DNA of 64,000 bases from Ostrinia nubilalis (Eukaryota > Arthropoda > Insecta > Lepidoptera > Crambidae): NCBI RefSeq assembly GCF_963855985.1, contig NC_087100.1, positions 3,941,001 through 4,005,000 on the forward strand, read 5' to 3'. Positions 1 to 10,285 of this stretch are shown here, in pieces (the stretch's first letter is position 1; each line of letters opens with the position of its first letter). Made by a program: the position numbers and the translations under genes. The notes beneath the pieces are model-generated. The model was not told the DNA's origin. It worked only from the letters and a program-made list of their open reading frames with translations, and did not search any database.

Positions 1-570
1 ATCTCCTTAATTGTAATTTCAATTCAAGCTGAGATATTATATTTCATACTAGGCTCAAAATCACCAAGGTGCAGAATTGGCTTTGCTAGCAATTTAATGT
101 CTTAAATCTTGACTTATTTGAGAAAATAATAGTAATAAATTACTTCAACTAACTTGTTTTGTGTGTACATCAAACAATATAACTAATTAATAAAGCAAAT
201 TTTAAACAAAATCAATATACATGCATGGATAATCATTTCGGGAACGCGTCCTAATGTACAATCTTCAGCAACAAGTCCAAAATTTTACATAAAAATTTAA
301 GGTAATATACACATGTCATTACTTAATACACCGTATTTTTTATACAAAATTTAGTTTTAGAAAGGATACTAAAAAAATATTTATTTTTAACTATAAAAAT
401 GTCCAATATAGTTTGTCCGATACCGCACAAGTCATTTCAGTGAACGTATCGATAATCGATCAAAAAATATTGTAAGTTAACGCAGACATTCGGTGTCTAA
501 CGTTAGTCGAGGAAGAAAACAATAACAAAACGGGCTGTCAGAGTATTTATCGTTAAATAAAATAAATCTA

Positions 571-1200
571 AATGGTAAGTACCTTTCAATTCATTATTCG
601 TAAAGCGTACATCAATAATCCGTCATTTCGTGAACGTAATTATTACATTTAATTATTGATGAAATTCTTTTTTATTACACGAAATAACAAAGTAATCTCA
701 AATATTTTCCTATTGACAAACCCAGATCGCATTTAAGTTGGCTGCCGTCTAATTAAAGCGCGCGCTTATTTGAAATCGTCATTTCGTGAACGGTCATTTC
801 GGAAACGTTCTCGGACATGATGGCACGTTCCCGAAATGACTGTTGCGTTCTCGGAATGATGATTATTATTTGTAAGGACGAATCATTTACAATATTTAAT
901 ACATTTATTATAAAATTTTGTGTCTTTATAATTACAGCAAAATGGAAACTCCTGATAAAGAAAAAAATTAAAAAAAAAGCTTAAAAAGAATATTGCAACT
1001 TATTTGCGCCAAAGGGAAAAGGCGAATGCTAGAAAAATAAAGTTTTTGGGTAAAATGACTGAAGAGCAGTAAGAAATTAAACGGGCTAAGGACAGATAAT
1101 ATTATAGAAAAAAATAGAGTCATTTATAAATCTGTATACTGTTCATCTTCCTCGGACAATGAAGATTTAGAGACAATATCTCGTATTCAGCAGATAAAAG
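571..1200 (+). pseudogene. Decayed transposon-like ORF with possible intron
   Basis: From about 986 one frame reads as a basic, helix-like protein stretch (KNIATYLRQREKANARK, then KFLGKMTEEQ, EIKRAKDR, YYRKK) interrupted by three stop codons. An acidic piece containing SSSSDNEDLETISRIQQ follows to about 1190 in a shifted frame. Upstream, ATG followed by GTAAGT at 575 and a TTTATAATTACAG acceptor ending at 937 could mark a small intron. Basic K/R-rich repeats ending in YYRKK are seen in insect transposon-associated proteins, but I cannot assign a family. It is clearly not functional. Confidence 0.45.
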
Positions 1201-1499
1201 TTAAACAGATTGATGTTGAAGCAAATACGTCTTATGGCAAAGAAAATATCGAAATCTCGTATATCCTGTAACATTCTTGCTTGTTAAAATTCCTACTGAG
1301 AAGAGACCTTTTTGTCCTTTTTTTAAGAGATAACTTGGAATTGTCATTCTCACTAAAATGTCTCTGGGGTGGTGGCGTAGTGAGGCGGGTCGTTACATTC
1401 CCTCTAATATGGTCGAGTGAAGCGATGGCTGGTTCACTCGTCATGTCTGTGAACAGGCGCTGCTTTCGGGGACTGGTCAATCCAAGTTATTCAAATTTA

Positions 1500-1822
1500 T
1501 TAATGCGAGTCGCGATATTCTCACGTCCGAAATACCGCAGTGCCTTAAGTCAAAAGTATTCGACCAATGCGTGTTGCCAGTGATGGTATACGGATCTGAG
1601 ACGTGGTCGCTTACTATGGGCCTCATAAGAAGGCTCAAGGTCACCCAAAGAGCGATGGAGCGTGCTATGCTCGGAGTTTCCCTGTGTGATCGAATCAGAA
1701 ATGAGGAGATCCGCAGGAGAACCAGAGTGACTGACATAGCACGCACAATCGCTCAAATCAAGTGGCAGTGGGCGGGGCACATAGCTCGGAGAGCTGATGG
1801 CCGCTGGGGCAGGAAGGACATC
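1500..1822 (+). mobile_element. RTE-type LINE fragment (C-terminal RT region)
   Basis: The + strand encodes the region just after the reverse transcriptase core of RTE-like non-LTR retrotransposons. Recognisable stretches include EIPQCLKSKVFDQCVLPVM, YGSETWSLTMGLIRRLKVTQ, RAMLGVSL, RNEEIRRRTRVTDIA and KWQWAGHIARR. The same protein segment is encoded on the minus strand at 3413-3778. The copy stops at GRWGRK and runs into a CAT-repeat stretch (1823-1850). In the same frame a short acidic segment DDDGEILVTFLRSV follows and ends at 1921. That segment may belong to the host transposon ORF that this LINE interrupted. Confidence 0.75.
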
Positions 1823-1921
1823 ATCCATCATCATCATCATCGACATGACAGTGTCGAAGATGATGATGGAGAAATCTTAGTAACCTTTTTGAGATCTGTG
1901 CGTAACAATATTAGAAAATAA

Positions 1922-2921
1922 GCTGGAACCTAAGGATAAATGATAATATTGATTTTGAGCAAATAATCAATCAGTATTATTCGAAAAATAATAAGTTTTT
2001 TTTTGTAATTTTAATACTTTTTAGTTAACTTGTTGTTCGTGACAGAATATATTGTTGATTTTCTTACGTTTCTTATATATTTTTTGTATTAATACAGAAG
2101 TTTAGTGAAGTACACTGTGATTTAAGGTCAAAAGACTGAAATTGTAATAACTGATTTAAACTTATAAAAAATATTTTAATATGAGTAGGTACAGAAGTTT
2201 AACTAGACTGAGTTATGAAGATGTTAACACTGAATTATAATAATAATTTATTAATAGTAAGAGTATGGCAATATAAATAAATAACTTAGTTATTTAAATC
2301 GTTGATTATAATTTAAATATTTCTTTATTTCTACCTAATTATATCAATAACAGAACATTTTTGTCATTCCGGGAACGGTTGATCATTTTCGGGAACATTA
2401 CAATATTTCAATAAAATACGCATAAATGGAGGTATTTCAATATTATGTATATATTTATTACATTACAGAACTTTTGTTCTGTACATATTACGTTAATTCG
2501 ATTAAAAGAGTTTTAAATATTATGAAATTTCTTAAATTGTATGCGAAATAATAGCAACTTCTTTATTTTTTTGACGTATCTTGCTTGTAGAAAATTTTGA
2601 ATGTATTGATTTCATTATTGCTTCTTCAAAATAGATACATAATATACCCATGTTTTAAACAAAGCTCAAATTATGCGCTTTGTTTGGTTTTTCCGGGTTT
2701 TATGAAACTTAGGAAAACGTTCCCGAATTGATGGTTTTCTGCAAGATATTTACTACTAAGCAATATTACTAAAAAAATAAAGAATTCTGTGCGCTGCCCT
2801 GTCAAGGTTTAAAAATATACAAATTAAGCAACAGTATAAACTAATAGTCATCATTATAGCTTGCAATTTTTTTTGTCATAAAACCGATTTTGAAATTCGC
2901 AACCTTGGTGATTTTGAGCCA
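1922..2921. other. AT-rich stretch, no gene seen
   Basis: Strongly AT-rich sequence without a coding pattern. The only structure I see is three copies of the 14-bp motif (2364, 2383, and 2718 inverted). Confidence 0.6.
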
Positions 2922-3382
2922 CTAGCAGCCGCCCACGACTTCGTACGCGTGGATCCCGTTTTACCCCCTTCATCTACCTTACGCGGTTTAGATTTTTTCG
3001 TACAAATGTTTTTTCCCGCTAACTCCCGTTCCCGTGGGAATTTTGCAATATCCTGTTACTAAGCTTTAAGTTTACTAAGGTACCTGCATGCAAAATTTCA
3101 AGCGTCTAACTTAAGCGGTTTAGATTTTTCATACAAAAGGATTTTCCCGCGATGTCCCGTTCCCGTGGGAATTTCGGGAATTCCTTGTAACTAAGCTTTA
3201 AGTTTACTAAGGTACCTACATACCAAATTTCAAGCGTCTAACTTAAGCAGTTTAGATTTTTCATACAAAAGGATTTTCCCGCGAATTCCCGTTCCCGTGG
3301 GAATTTCGGGAATTCCTTGTTGCAACTAAGCTTTATGTTTACTAAGGTACCTACATACCAAATTTCAAGCGTCTAACTTAAG

Positions 3383-3778
3383 CAGTTTAGATTCGTCGTC
3401 GTCGTCGTTTCAGCTAAATGACGTCCACTGCTGGACAAAGGCCTCCCCCAAGGTTTTCCACAATGAACGGTCCTGCGCTGCCCGCATCCAGGCTCCTCCC
3501 GCGACCTTTACCAGATCGTCGGTCCACCTAGTAGGAGGCCTGCCCACGCTACGTTTTCCAGCCCGTGGTCGCCACTCGAGAACTTTCCTGCCCCAACGGC
3601 CATCGTCTCTACGAGCTATGTGCCCCGCCCACTGCCACTTGATTTTAGCAATTCTGCGAGCTATGTCGGTTACTTTGGTTCTCCTACGGATCTCCTCATT
3701 TCTGATTCGATCACGCAGGGAAACTCCGAGCATAGCCCGCTCCATCGCCCTTTGGGTGACCTTGAGCCTTCTTATGAG
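3383..3778 (-). mobile_element. RTE-type LINE 3' fragment
   Basis: The minus strand carries an open 111-codon stretch (3745 to 3410) that is the C-terminal end of an RTE-like LINE ORF. It contains RAMLGVSLRDRIRNEEIRRR, KWQWAGHIARR, GRPPTRWTDDLVKVAG and the terminal QQWTSFS followed by TGA at 3410-3412. A short (ACG)n tail follows on the same strand. The copy is 5' truncated at about 3778. TTTAGATT is present on both sides, consistent with a target-site duplication inside the tandem array. Confidence 0.85.
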
Positions 3779-3781
3779 TTT

Positions 3782-3784
<3 letters not shown>

Positions 3785-3852
<68 letters not shown>

Positions 3853-4035
3853 GATTATTAGTAATTTGTTATTACACAAATTACTAATACTCCCGTTAGC
3901 CCCTCGTACTAAGCTAAATATGCTTGTGTCACGAGTGAGCTCACCACAATAGTCGAGCGGCGGCGGGGACCGAACCCGCGTTCCCCGGATCACGAGTCGG
4001 CCAGTCCGACCCCTTCACCATTCGGCTATCGTGGC
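3785..4035 (-). mobile_element. tRNA-derived SINE with 62-nt A tail
   Basis: On the minus strand the element starts GCCACGATAGCCGAATGGTG. It carries an A-box-like TAGCCGAATGG (plus coordinates 4018-4029) and a B box GGGTTCGGTCCCC (3965-3977), the RNA polymerase III promoter pair. After a ~120-nt body it ends in an uninterrupted A tract, seen on + as T at 3785-3846. The first seven bases do not pair with the region after the T arm, so it is a SINE head and not a tRNA gene. The long pure A tail indicates a young insertion. Confidence 0.75.
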
Positions 4036-4447
4036 TTTTACGTGATTATTCATACAAAAGGATTTTCCCGCTAATTCCCGATCCCGTGGGAATTTCGGGA
4101 ATTCCTTGTTGTAACTAAGCTTTAAGTTTACTAAGGTACCTACATACCAAATTTCAAGCGTCTAACTTAAGCAGTTTAGATTTTTCATACAAAAGGATTT
4201 TCCCGCGAATTCCCGTTCCCGTGGGAATTTCGGGAATTCCTTGTTGTAACTAAGCTTTAAGCTTACTAAGGTACCTACATACCAAATTTCAAGCGTCTAA
4301 CTTAAGCAGTTTAGATTTTTCATACAAAAGGATTTTCCCGCTAATTCCCGTTCCCGTGGGAATTCCTAAGTATACTATAACCTGCCCAAGAGTATGAAAA
4401 ATAATTGTACCAAGTTTCGTTAAAATCCGTCGAGTAGTTTTTGTTTT

Positions 4448-5882
4448 TTTTTAATGAATTTTGATGGCCAGAACTGGCACATGACTGTGGCCAGAAATGG
4501 GGTAAAGCTGGCCAGAAATGGCACAAATTCCCATTTCTTTTTCTTTTCTACAGGATTATTTTTCCATTGAATCATTATGAAAAAAAAATGTATCCTTAGG
4601 CTAGATCTAAATATATTTAATAACTTTTTACAAGAAACAAGTCCGTGATAACAAAAACTGTAAAATGACATAGCCTCAAAGTCTAAAAAATTCTTAAAAT
4701 GGCCAAAACCGGGTCATCTGCCCTACCAGTTTTACACCGGAGAAAACCTCTGTGTAACTGTGTAGTGTCTTGTTTCGATGTTTTACTATACATATAATGT
4801 CATAGTCACAGCGCGAAACGAACAAATAACACACGCAACTATTATTTTATTTAAACTTCCTTTGTTGCTCTATAAATTTTATTCCCAGAACAAGACTGCA
4901 CACATACACCAAATTCCGGTGAACTACAGTTCAAATTATTACACACTAGTTCGTAATTCCCAAATAACTAGTTTCTCATATTCGTGCACTCCAACGTGGT
5001 AGGTAATCGAGATAATAATTGCAGTGGGCACGAAATACAGGGCGATTTTGGCAACTTTGTAGTTTTCGGGTAAAATGAGCAGCACAGCCCTATTTATTGT
5101 TGGTACATATTTAATGATAGCTGCTTCATAAATACATGATACATCATAAGACCTAACTATGCTAGAGTACTTATACCACTTGGTCCCCAAGATTGAAAGC
5201 TGATAATAGTATAGCCCGCGGTGAAATCAGCCTGTAGCCAACACTTTTAATGTATACGGGAAAACGTTAAATACAAAAGTAATCTACATCACTCTCAAAA
5301 AGGTAGTATTTAATGTAGCGTTAAGCAGGTAATTGAATAAATATTTTCAGTAGTTTTCAACTCCAACATTTCTAAAAAATATTTCAAAATTCTGTAGCCG
5401 ATGCACAGAATCACACATCTCATGTAACATATTAGACAGTTCCACCGAATTTTAAATTTGATCCAGCTCTCTTGCAATTGCACCCTGTATACCGGTTTTA
5501 ACCGGTTCTCACTGGTTCGAGCCGGCCCGAGGCGGTCTGGCTGCAGCCGCGCCGATGCCTATTGGATTGACGTCCAATTTTGTGATCGTGCTGCTATTAT
5601 CTACAAGACAAAAAGTACGTGGACAGAAATAGAGCGGCACTATTGATTTTCAAGGCGAGATCTGGCTGGGTCACGTTTTAATAGGTTTCTCTAGGTTTTA
5701 GAAGTTTAATAACTTCGTGGCGCGTGTTTGGCGTAAGTTAGGTACATAATTTGTAAGAGATCGCGAAGGGAGCTTGAATGCACCGGTATGCCTGTGCAGA
5801 ATAATTTATTTTTTAATTTATTTTTTAATAGCTAGTATTATGGATTTGTGTAGGTATGTAAGGTATACGTTTCGGAGGGCTG
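4448..5882. other. No gene seen
   Basis: AT-rich sequence, with a somewhat GC-richer patch at 5480-5560 (several CCGGTT and GCCGG words). Short open frames here start at non-ATG codons or lack a recognisable domain. Confidence 0.5.
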
Positions 5883-6022
5883 AGTGTGAGTTTACATCAA
5901 ACGCCGTCACTAGTGAGGGCGTAAAAAAAGACATTAAATGTATGACGGATTGTACAGCGCCCCTAGCGGAAACTTTGGGAACTAAACATTTCATATATTT
6001 TTTAACGCGCACACTAGTGATA
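5883..6022 (+). mobile_element. MITE copy (GTGAGTTTACATCAAACG family)
   Basis: Begins with GAGTGTGAGTTTACATCAAA, carries the inner palindrome TCACTAGTGA and the block CAGCGCCCCTAGCGG, and ends near ACGCGCACACTAGTGA. It aligns with the more complete copy at 7567-7719, but its right terminus is truncated. Confidence 0.65.
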
Positions 6023-7094
6023 ATAAAATGGGTACAATATGAGACAAAAATAACATCAATTTGGAATAAAAGCTATAAATTTTCCTTGTTCTTTTCAAAT
6101 CTATCTCTATACCAAACTTATTAATAGCAATTTCCGTGTAAAAACGTAACAAACAAACTGAGAATTACAATGGGTATTAATATTATTGTTCTAAGTGATA
6201 TAAAACGTCGAAGTCATTTGCATCTGTTAAATTTTATGAAAACACATTCAATTACCATTTAACTTACTAATTTTGCTAGTGTTTTCTTGCACCAGACGGC
6301 AATAAGCTAAGAGAATGTAACTTACTCGTTCATTATTAATATAAAAGCATCATAAGTCTAGCTCGTGATACATCGACGTGCATACAAAGCAAAGATTTAA
6401 AAGCATAGTGTACATCATAAAATACAATGTTTAAATCTACACCACCCCCTAAGTACTAAGAGCAACTTCCCATTTTCGTCTGCACTCGGCCTTATACTAC
6501 TATACTGGAGTACACCCCTTACTACGGTACTCAGAAGTTTTGCGATTGGATGATGGATTAAACTTGATAATTAACGGAGTACTTAAATACTAAATTACTT
6601 CGATTGACACATGCATTTTGTTAGGATCTGTTTTTCAATAATTTGCCGTACTCTAATAGCTTTTTTGAAATTATCTCTTCTACGAAACGATACTCAGATC
6701 ACACAAGTTTATTAGTTCTAGCAATATTTTTAATCATAGAGGTATTAGAGGTATTCTTTTTAAAAACAAAGGTGTCCCTTTTACTTAATATAGAATTTCA
6801 AGTACCTATCCACTTCAAGAAAATCGTTCCCGTGCTTCATGTTAATTGGTATTATTACGTTTTCAGATAAAACTGAAATCACACACAATTACACAATAAT
6901 AAATAAATAAAAATATTTCATGGTATAGATATACTCGTAATTAGACAGTAATTAATTATTGTCAGTTGAAAGTAGGTTTCAACGTGTCACTTAGTGTAGT
7001 GAGGGCGCGATTTTAGAAAATAATGCAAAACTGCCAGACTTTTGACGCTTCATTTTCCCGCCAAAAAAGGTAACATTATTACGAGTAGCTCCGC
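6023..7094. other. No gene seen
   Basis: AT-rich, without recognisable coding or repeat structure by eye. Confidence 0.45.
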
Positions 7095-7097
7095 ATA

Positions 7098-7245
7098 TTC
7101 GATAGTGTTTTGTTTTTAACAAAACTCGCTCTCATATTTGACAGTGTTTTGTTCCAATTCGAACGTATTTGCTCACGTCTTCGACAGTGTTTTGTTTCTT
7201 CTCGAAAGACTCATGTCTTCGACAGTGTTTTGTTTTTCTCGAACG
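7098..7245. repeat. ~40-bp minisatellite, four units
   Basis: The core CGACAGTGTTTTGTTT recurs with GACAG (or GATAG) at 7101, 7140, 7183 and 7221, a spacing of 38-43 bp. It is often flanked by TCTTC on the left and TTCTCGAA on the right. The units are diverged, so this is an older tandem expansion. Confidence 0.7.
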
Positions 7246-7566
7246 AAACTCACGAACTTCTCGCTCGCAAACTAGCAACGGTGTTACGGTGCAAGCATTA
7301 CGCGGATTACAGGGGAGCGGAGGCGACGCGAGAAATGACAACTTAAGCACCTGTTCGTCTTAATGTCTGCAGGATCCGGTGGGTTGATTACTGTGGAAAA
7401 AGTTTTGTGAACAATTTAATGTGTGACGTCACGCGGTAACGAGATGGTTTTGACGTGACGACGTGTGATGTAATTAACTGTACGTACAGTCTACAGAAAA
7501 TCATAATTTAATTTGCAAAATAACAGATATCACAAATGTTTTTTTATTCTTTAAGTTAAAATATCT

Positions 7567-7719
7567 GTGTGAGTTTACATCAAACGCGCTCACTAGTGAG
7601 CACGTCAAAAAATGACATTAAATGTATGACGAATTGTACAGCACCCCTAGCGGGAAACGTTCAAAAACTAAAATTTTCATACATTTTTTTAAACGCGCTC
7701 ACTTGATGTAAACTCACAC
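7567..7719. mobile_element. MITE, complete copy with inverted ends
   Basis: Terminal inverted repeats GTGTGAGTTTACATCA (7567) and its complement ending at 7719. Inside, AACGCGCTCACTAGTGAGC at the left is partly mirrored at the right, and the centre carries CAGCACCCCTAGCGGG. The ends of the 5883 and 7567 copies suggest the true terminus may extend a few bases further (GGCYGAGTGTG). No ORF is present. Confidence 0.7.
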
Positions 7720-9515
7720 TCGGCCCACATACCTTGTTTACAAATGAATATTTGCGTACGTATTAATTAGGTAATGCTTAGTTTATTTTTTTTGTTAAAG
7801 TAACACTGAGAGTAAATTGCGGCAATACTTCAATTAAAATGGGTGTACTCCAAGGTGTACTCTCATCCAAGTGATATTAAGAGTGTCTTTAGACGAGTGG
7901 GTATATACGAGTACATACGAATATACTCAGGAGAGTCACGTCATCCGGCTGAATAGCGTAATCCACACGCAGTCATCTAGTTTAAGTTCTATGGCATTAT
8001 GGTTGTCAGTGTTGCCACATAATGAAAAGTATAAATCTTCTAAAATATTGTTTTGATCTTTAGTTAATATAGTTTTTGACATGAAAAAAATAAAATAGAA
8101 TTACAAATGACCTATTTATTCATATTCATTTATGTTATGTCTAGGTTTATTAGATTAAAAGAATAAAGAATTGAAACTTAACATTATCTACTAAAGATTT
8201 AAAATTAAGTAAGTCTCTTTAAATTACTAATTTTAACGAGCATAAAGTATACTCAAAACTAAAAATCTACACGACGAAAGATTTACATGGATACTCAAGG
8301 TTTACTCTTACGACCAAAGAGGCGAGTGAAAAGGAGAAGTTCCACAGATACTCAAACAATTGCGTGTTGCCATTTCAACAAATTGTACATTTTCCTAATC
8401 GCGTGCCATCCCTGAGTACAGACAGCTCTTTAGTGCGGCACCAACTGTGACTTTTAAATAAGATCGCGTTACACGGTGATATTTTCAACAGGACGCCCCC
8501 TGGTGGCCGCGGGCGTTTTCACATGCAAATCGAAAGCTGACTCGGCGATCGCTATTTGTGGATCCAGAATATCTTGGAACGAAGTTGGTATTCTAAGTAA
8601 CATGTTCTGGAATAAGGAAGTGTTTTTGCTGAGTGAAGCTTTATTTTAGGGGTTGAGGGTTGAAATTGGTTCTTTCAATCAGGATTGGGGTGATTGTTTG
8701 TTCTTGGAGTTGTTAAGAGTTTAAATCAACCAAGCAGGTTAAGCTTTTTATTACTGCCACCGAAACTCCTAAAAAATAAAATATTACAGGTCCTGTCCAT
8801 TGTTCTGAAAGATACGAGTAAGCCAATGGCAATGATGTTAATGTTATACTCGTAACTGTTGTGTGCATGTAAAATCTAAAACTTGAAGTACCTTCTGAAA
8901 TAATAATAGATAGCTCCTTGTAAGTAAGCTCTTTAACTTTATGGAACTCCTCAGTATGAAACTACAAACTACTATTTGTGCAGTTGTCTGTACTTACATC
9001 AAGTTAAATGTGGCATCTTATGCCGTTGTAACAAGAGCGATTTTGCAACAGTAATGTGTAGTTTCATCGTTATACGACGATTACTATGCCGAGTGCAGAG
9101 TATTCGCTGAGAACTTTAAACCTACCGTATCGAATTCAGTTACACATAAATATTTTCTTGGAAACTTACTCATGTAGGGACACACGAGTTATGCACAAGG
9201 CAAACACGTTCAGTAGTAGCACAGTCTTTGGTCTATTACACATCATTATAACCTGTTACGCAAAGGCGCAGTTGCGCTCCGTTTACGTTACAGCTTCGTT
9301 TGAACTAGCTGTCAAAACGTCACCGTGTTACAGATTTGTCGAACAGCTTCGTTCGTCATCTGGCTTGGGCTAATTCGCGTAATGTTTTTTACCTGTACAT
9401 TTTCAGAAAACCTTTATATCACATAATTTGGGGAATTTTACACAGTATTCGTTAGTACCATCGTATTAAGCTCTAAATTGAATGACAAGAGCTGGTACTT
9501 ATGTTGAACTGGTCT
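7720..9515. other. No gene seen
   Basis: Single-copy-looking AT-rich DNA. Frames are short and lack motifs. CGCCCCCTGGTGGCCGC at 8493 resembles, but is not clearly part of, the MITE core. Confidence 0.45.
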
Positions 9516-9516
9516 T

Positions 9517-9703
9517 ATGTTCATCATCATCATCATCATCATTATCTCAGCCATAGGACGCCGACTGCTGAATATAGGCCTCCCCCAATGCTTTCCATGT
9601 TGCCCGGTTGGTAGCGGCCTGCGTCCAGCGCCTTCCTGCTACCTTAATGATGTCGTCGGTCCACCTTGTGGGTGGACGTCCCACGCTGCGATTTCGTTCG
9701 CGG
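9517..9703 (-). mobile_element. RTE-type LINE 3' end with (ATG)n tail
   Basis: On + the sequence starts with a CATCATCAT tract followed by TCAGCCATAGGACGCCGACTG. It is the reverse complement of the LINE terminus that encodes ...QQW(T/S)... and ends in a trinucleotide tail. Upstream on the minus strand it matches the PTRWTDDIIKVA-type segment. It matches the + strand copy at 62410-62592. Confidence 0.8.
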
Positions 9704-10134
9704 TCTTACGTTCCCTACTTTTATTATAACCCATGTTAGCCTCAGCTTTCAACTTCACTTGACGAAAATTCCTTCTTCGGAAAACACGGGCGTCGCGGTT
9801 GGCAAGCGATCAAGAACTTAATGGAAAGAAATAACTTATTACCTCTTGTGACCGCTTCGTGAGCAAATTCGTTTTGTTTGTGTATCGCCAATATTTTCCT
9901 GGCATCGAAATATTTTATGATCTCCGCTATCCGTAGTTTATTTTTTCCTAGAATAGGCTTTACTACAAATAAGACACAGTTTATGACTTAATAGTACTTT
10001 ATGTGCTTATATTGTGCGTTACGTTTCCGTGTGAAGATTTATTTAATATCAATTCGTTTGATATTTCATTTGTTTTGCGAAATTTTGGATGTCAATTTTA
10101 CGAGTATTAATTGTATAAGTAAGTGTTGTTTTTT
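9704..10134. other. No gene seen
   Basis: AT-rich, no recognisable structure. Confidence 0.4.
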
Positions 10135-10285
10135 TCTACACTAATGTTATAAAGAGAAAAGTTTCGATTGTTTGTACCTACTGAGTAGGTTCCGAAAGTA
10201 CCGATTTGAAAATTTTTTTCACGATTAGAATCCCACATTATCCTTATACGGCGGTACAAAGTTCCCCGGTTAACGAGTTATCTAT
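10135..10285 (+). mobile_element. Helitron-like remnant
   Basis: Begins TCTACACTAATGTTATAAAG and continues with AGTTTCGATTGTTTG, GAGTAGGTTCCGAAA and ACCGATTTGAAAA, the order seen in short lepidopteran Helitron-like elements. The 3' CTAG terminus is missing, so the copy is truncated near 10285. Confidence 0.5.

Larger units (their letters stand above)
233..2731. repeat. Dispersed 14-bp motif, ten copies
   Basis: A motif close to TCATTTCGGGAACG occurs on the + strand at 233, 432, 623, 779, 794, 2364 and 2383. It occurs as its reverse complement at 826, 846 and 2718. Variants differ at one to three positions (CGTGAACG, CGGAAACG, CCGGGAACG). The copies lie on both sides of a decayed ORF (about 940-1920), and one plus/minus group is packed into 779-859. 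This could be a set of subterminal transposase-binding repeats or another protein-binding array. The family is not one I recognise. I saw no copy elsewhere in the window. Confidence 0.6.
2985..4375. repeat. ~131-bp tandem repeat array, about six units
   Basis: Unit starts (GTTTAGATT) lie near 2987, 3119, 3250, 3382, 4177 and 4309. The unit starting at 3382 is broken by two insertions and resumes near 4050. Units share CTAAGCTTTAAGTTTACTAAGG and ACCAAATTTCAAGCGTCTAAC blocks. The spacing is constant at 131-133 bp, and the middle units are nearly identical, which suggests recent expansion. Confidence 0.85.
2922..4447 (-). mobile_element. Helitron-like nonautonomous element with internal tandem array
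   Basis: Read on the minus strand, the element ends with the sequence family CGCGTACGAAGTCGTGGGCGG followed by CTAG and then T, the expected Helitron 3' end at an A/T target. Similar ends occur at 49035 (+) and 60259 (-). The interior is a tandem array of about 131-133-bp units, each containing GTTTAGATTTTTCATACAAAAGG and CCCGTTCCCGTGGGAATTTC. The distal end carries a segment like CCAAGTTTCGTTAAAATCC, typical of these families. The array is split by a LINE at 3383-3778 and a SINE at 3785-4035. The outer boundary near 4447 is approximate. Confidence 0.55.

Noticed and set aside
3785..3846. 62-nt T run as a terminator or functional tract
   Set aside because: It is the A tail of the minus-strand SINE; its exact length may also be affected by sequencing error.
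3935..4035. tRNA gene on the minus strand
   Set aside because: A and B boxes are present but the acceptor stem does not pair, and the sequence continues into a body with an A tail, so it is a SINE.
2985..4375. CRISPR-like regular repeats
   Set aside because: The units are ~131 bp of contiguous repeat without unique spacers, and the DNA is from an animal.
5774..6124. 116-codon open frame
   Set aside because: It runs across a MITE copy, so most of it is repeat sequence.
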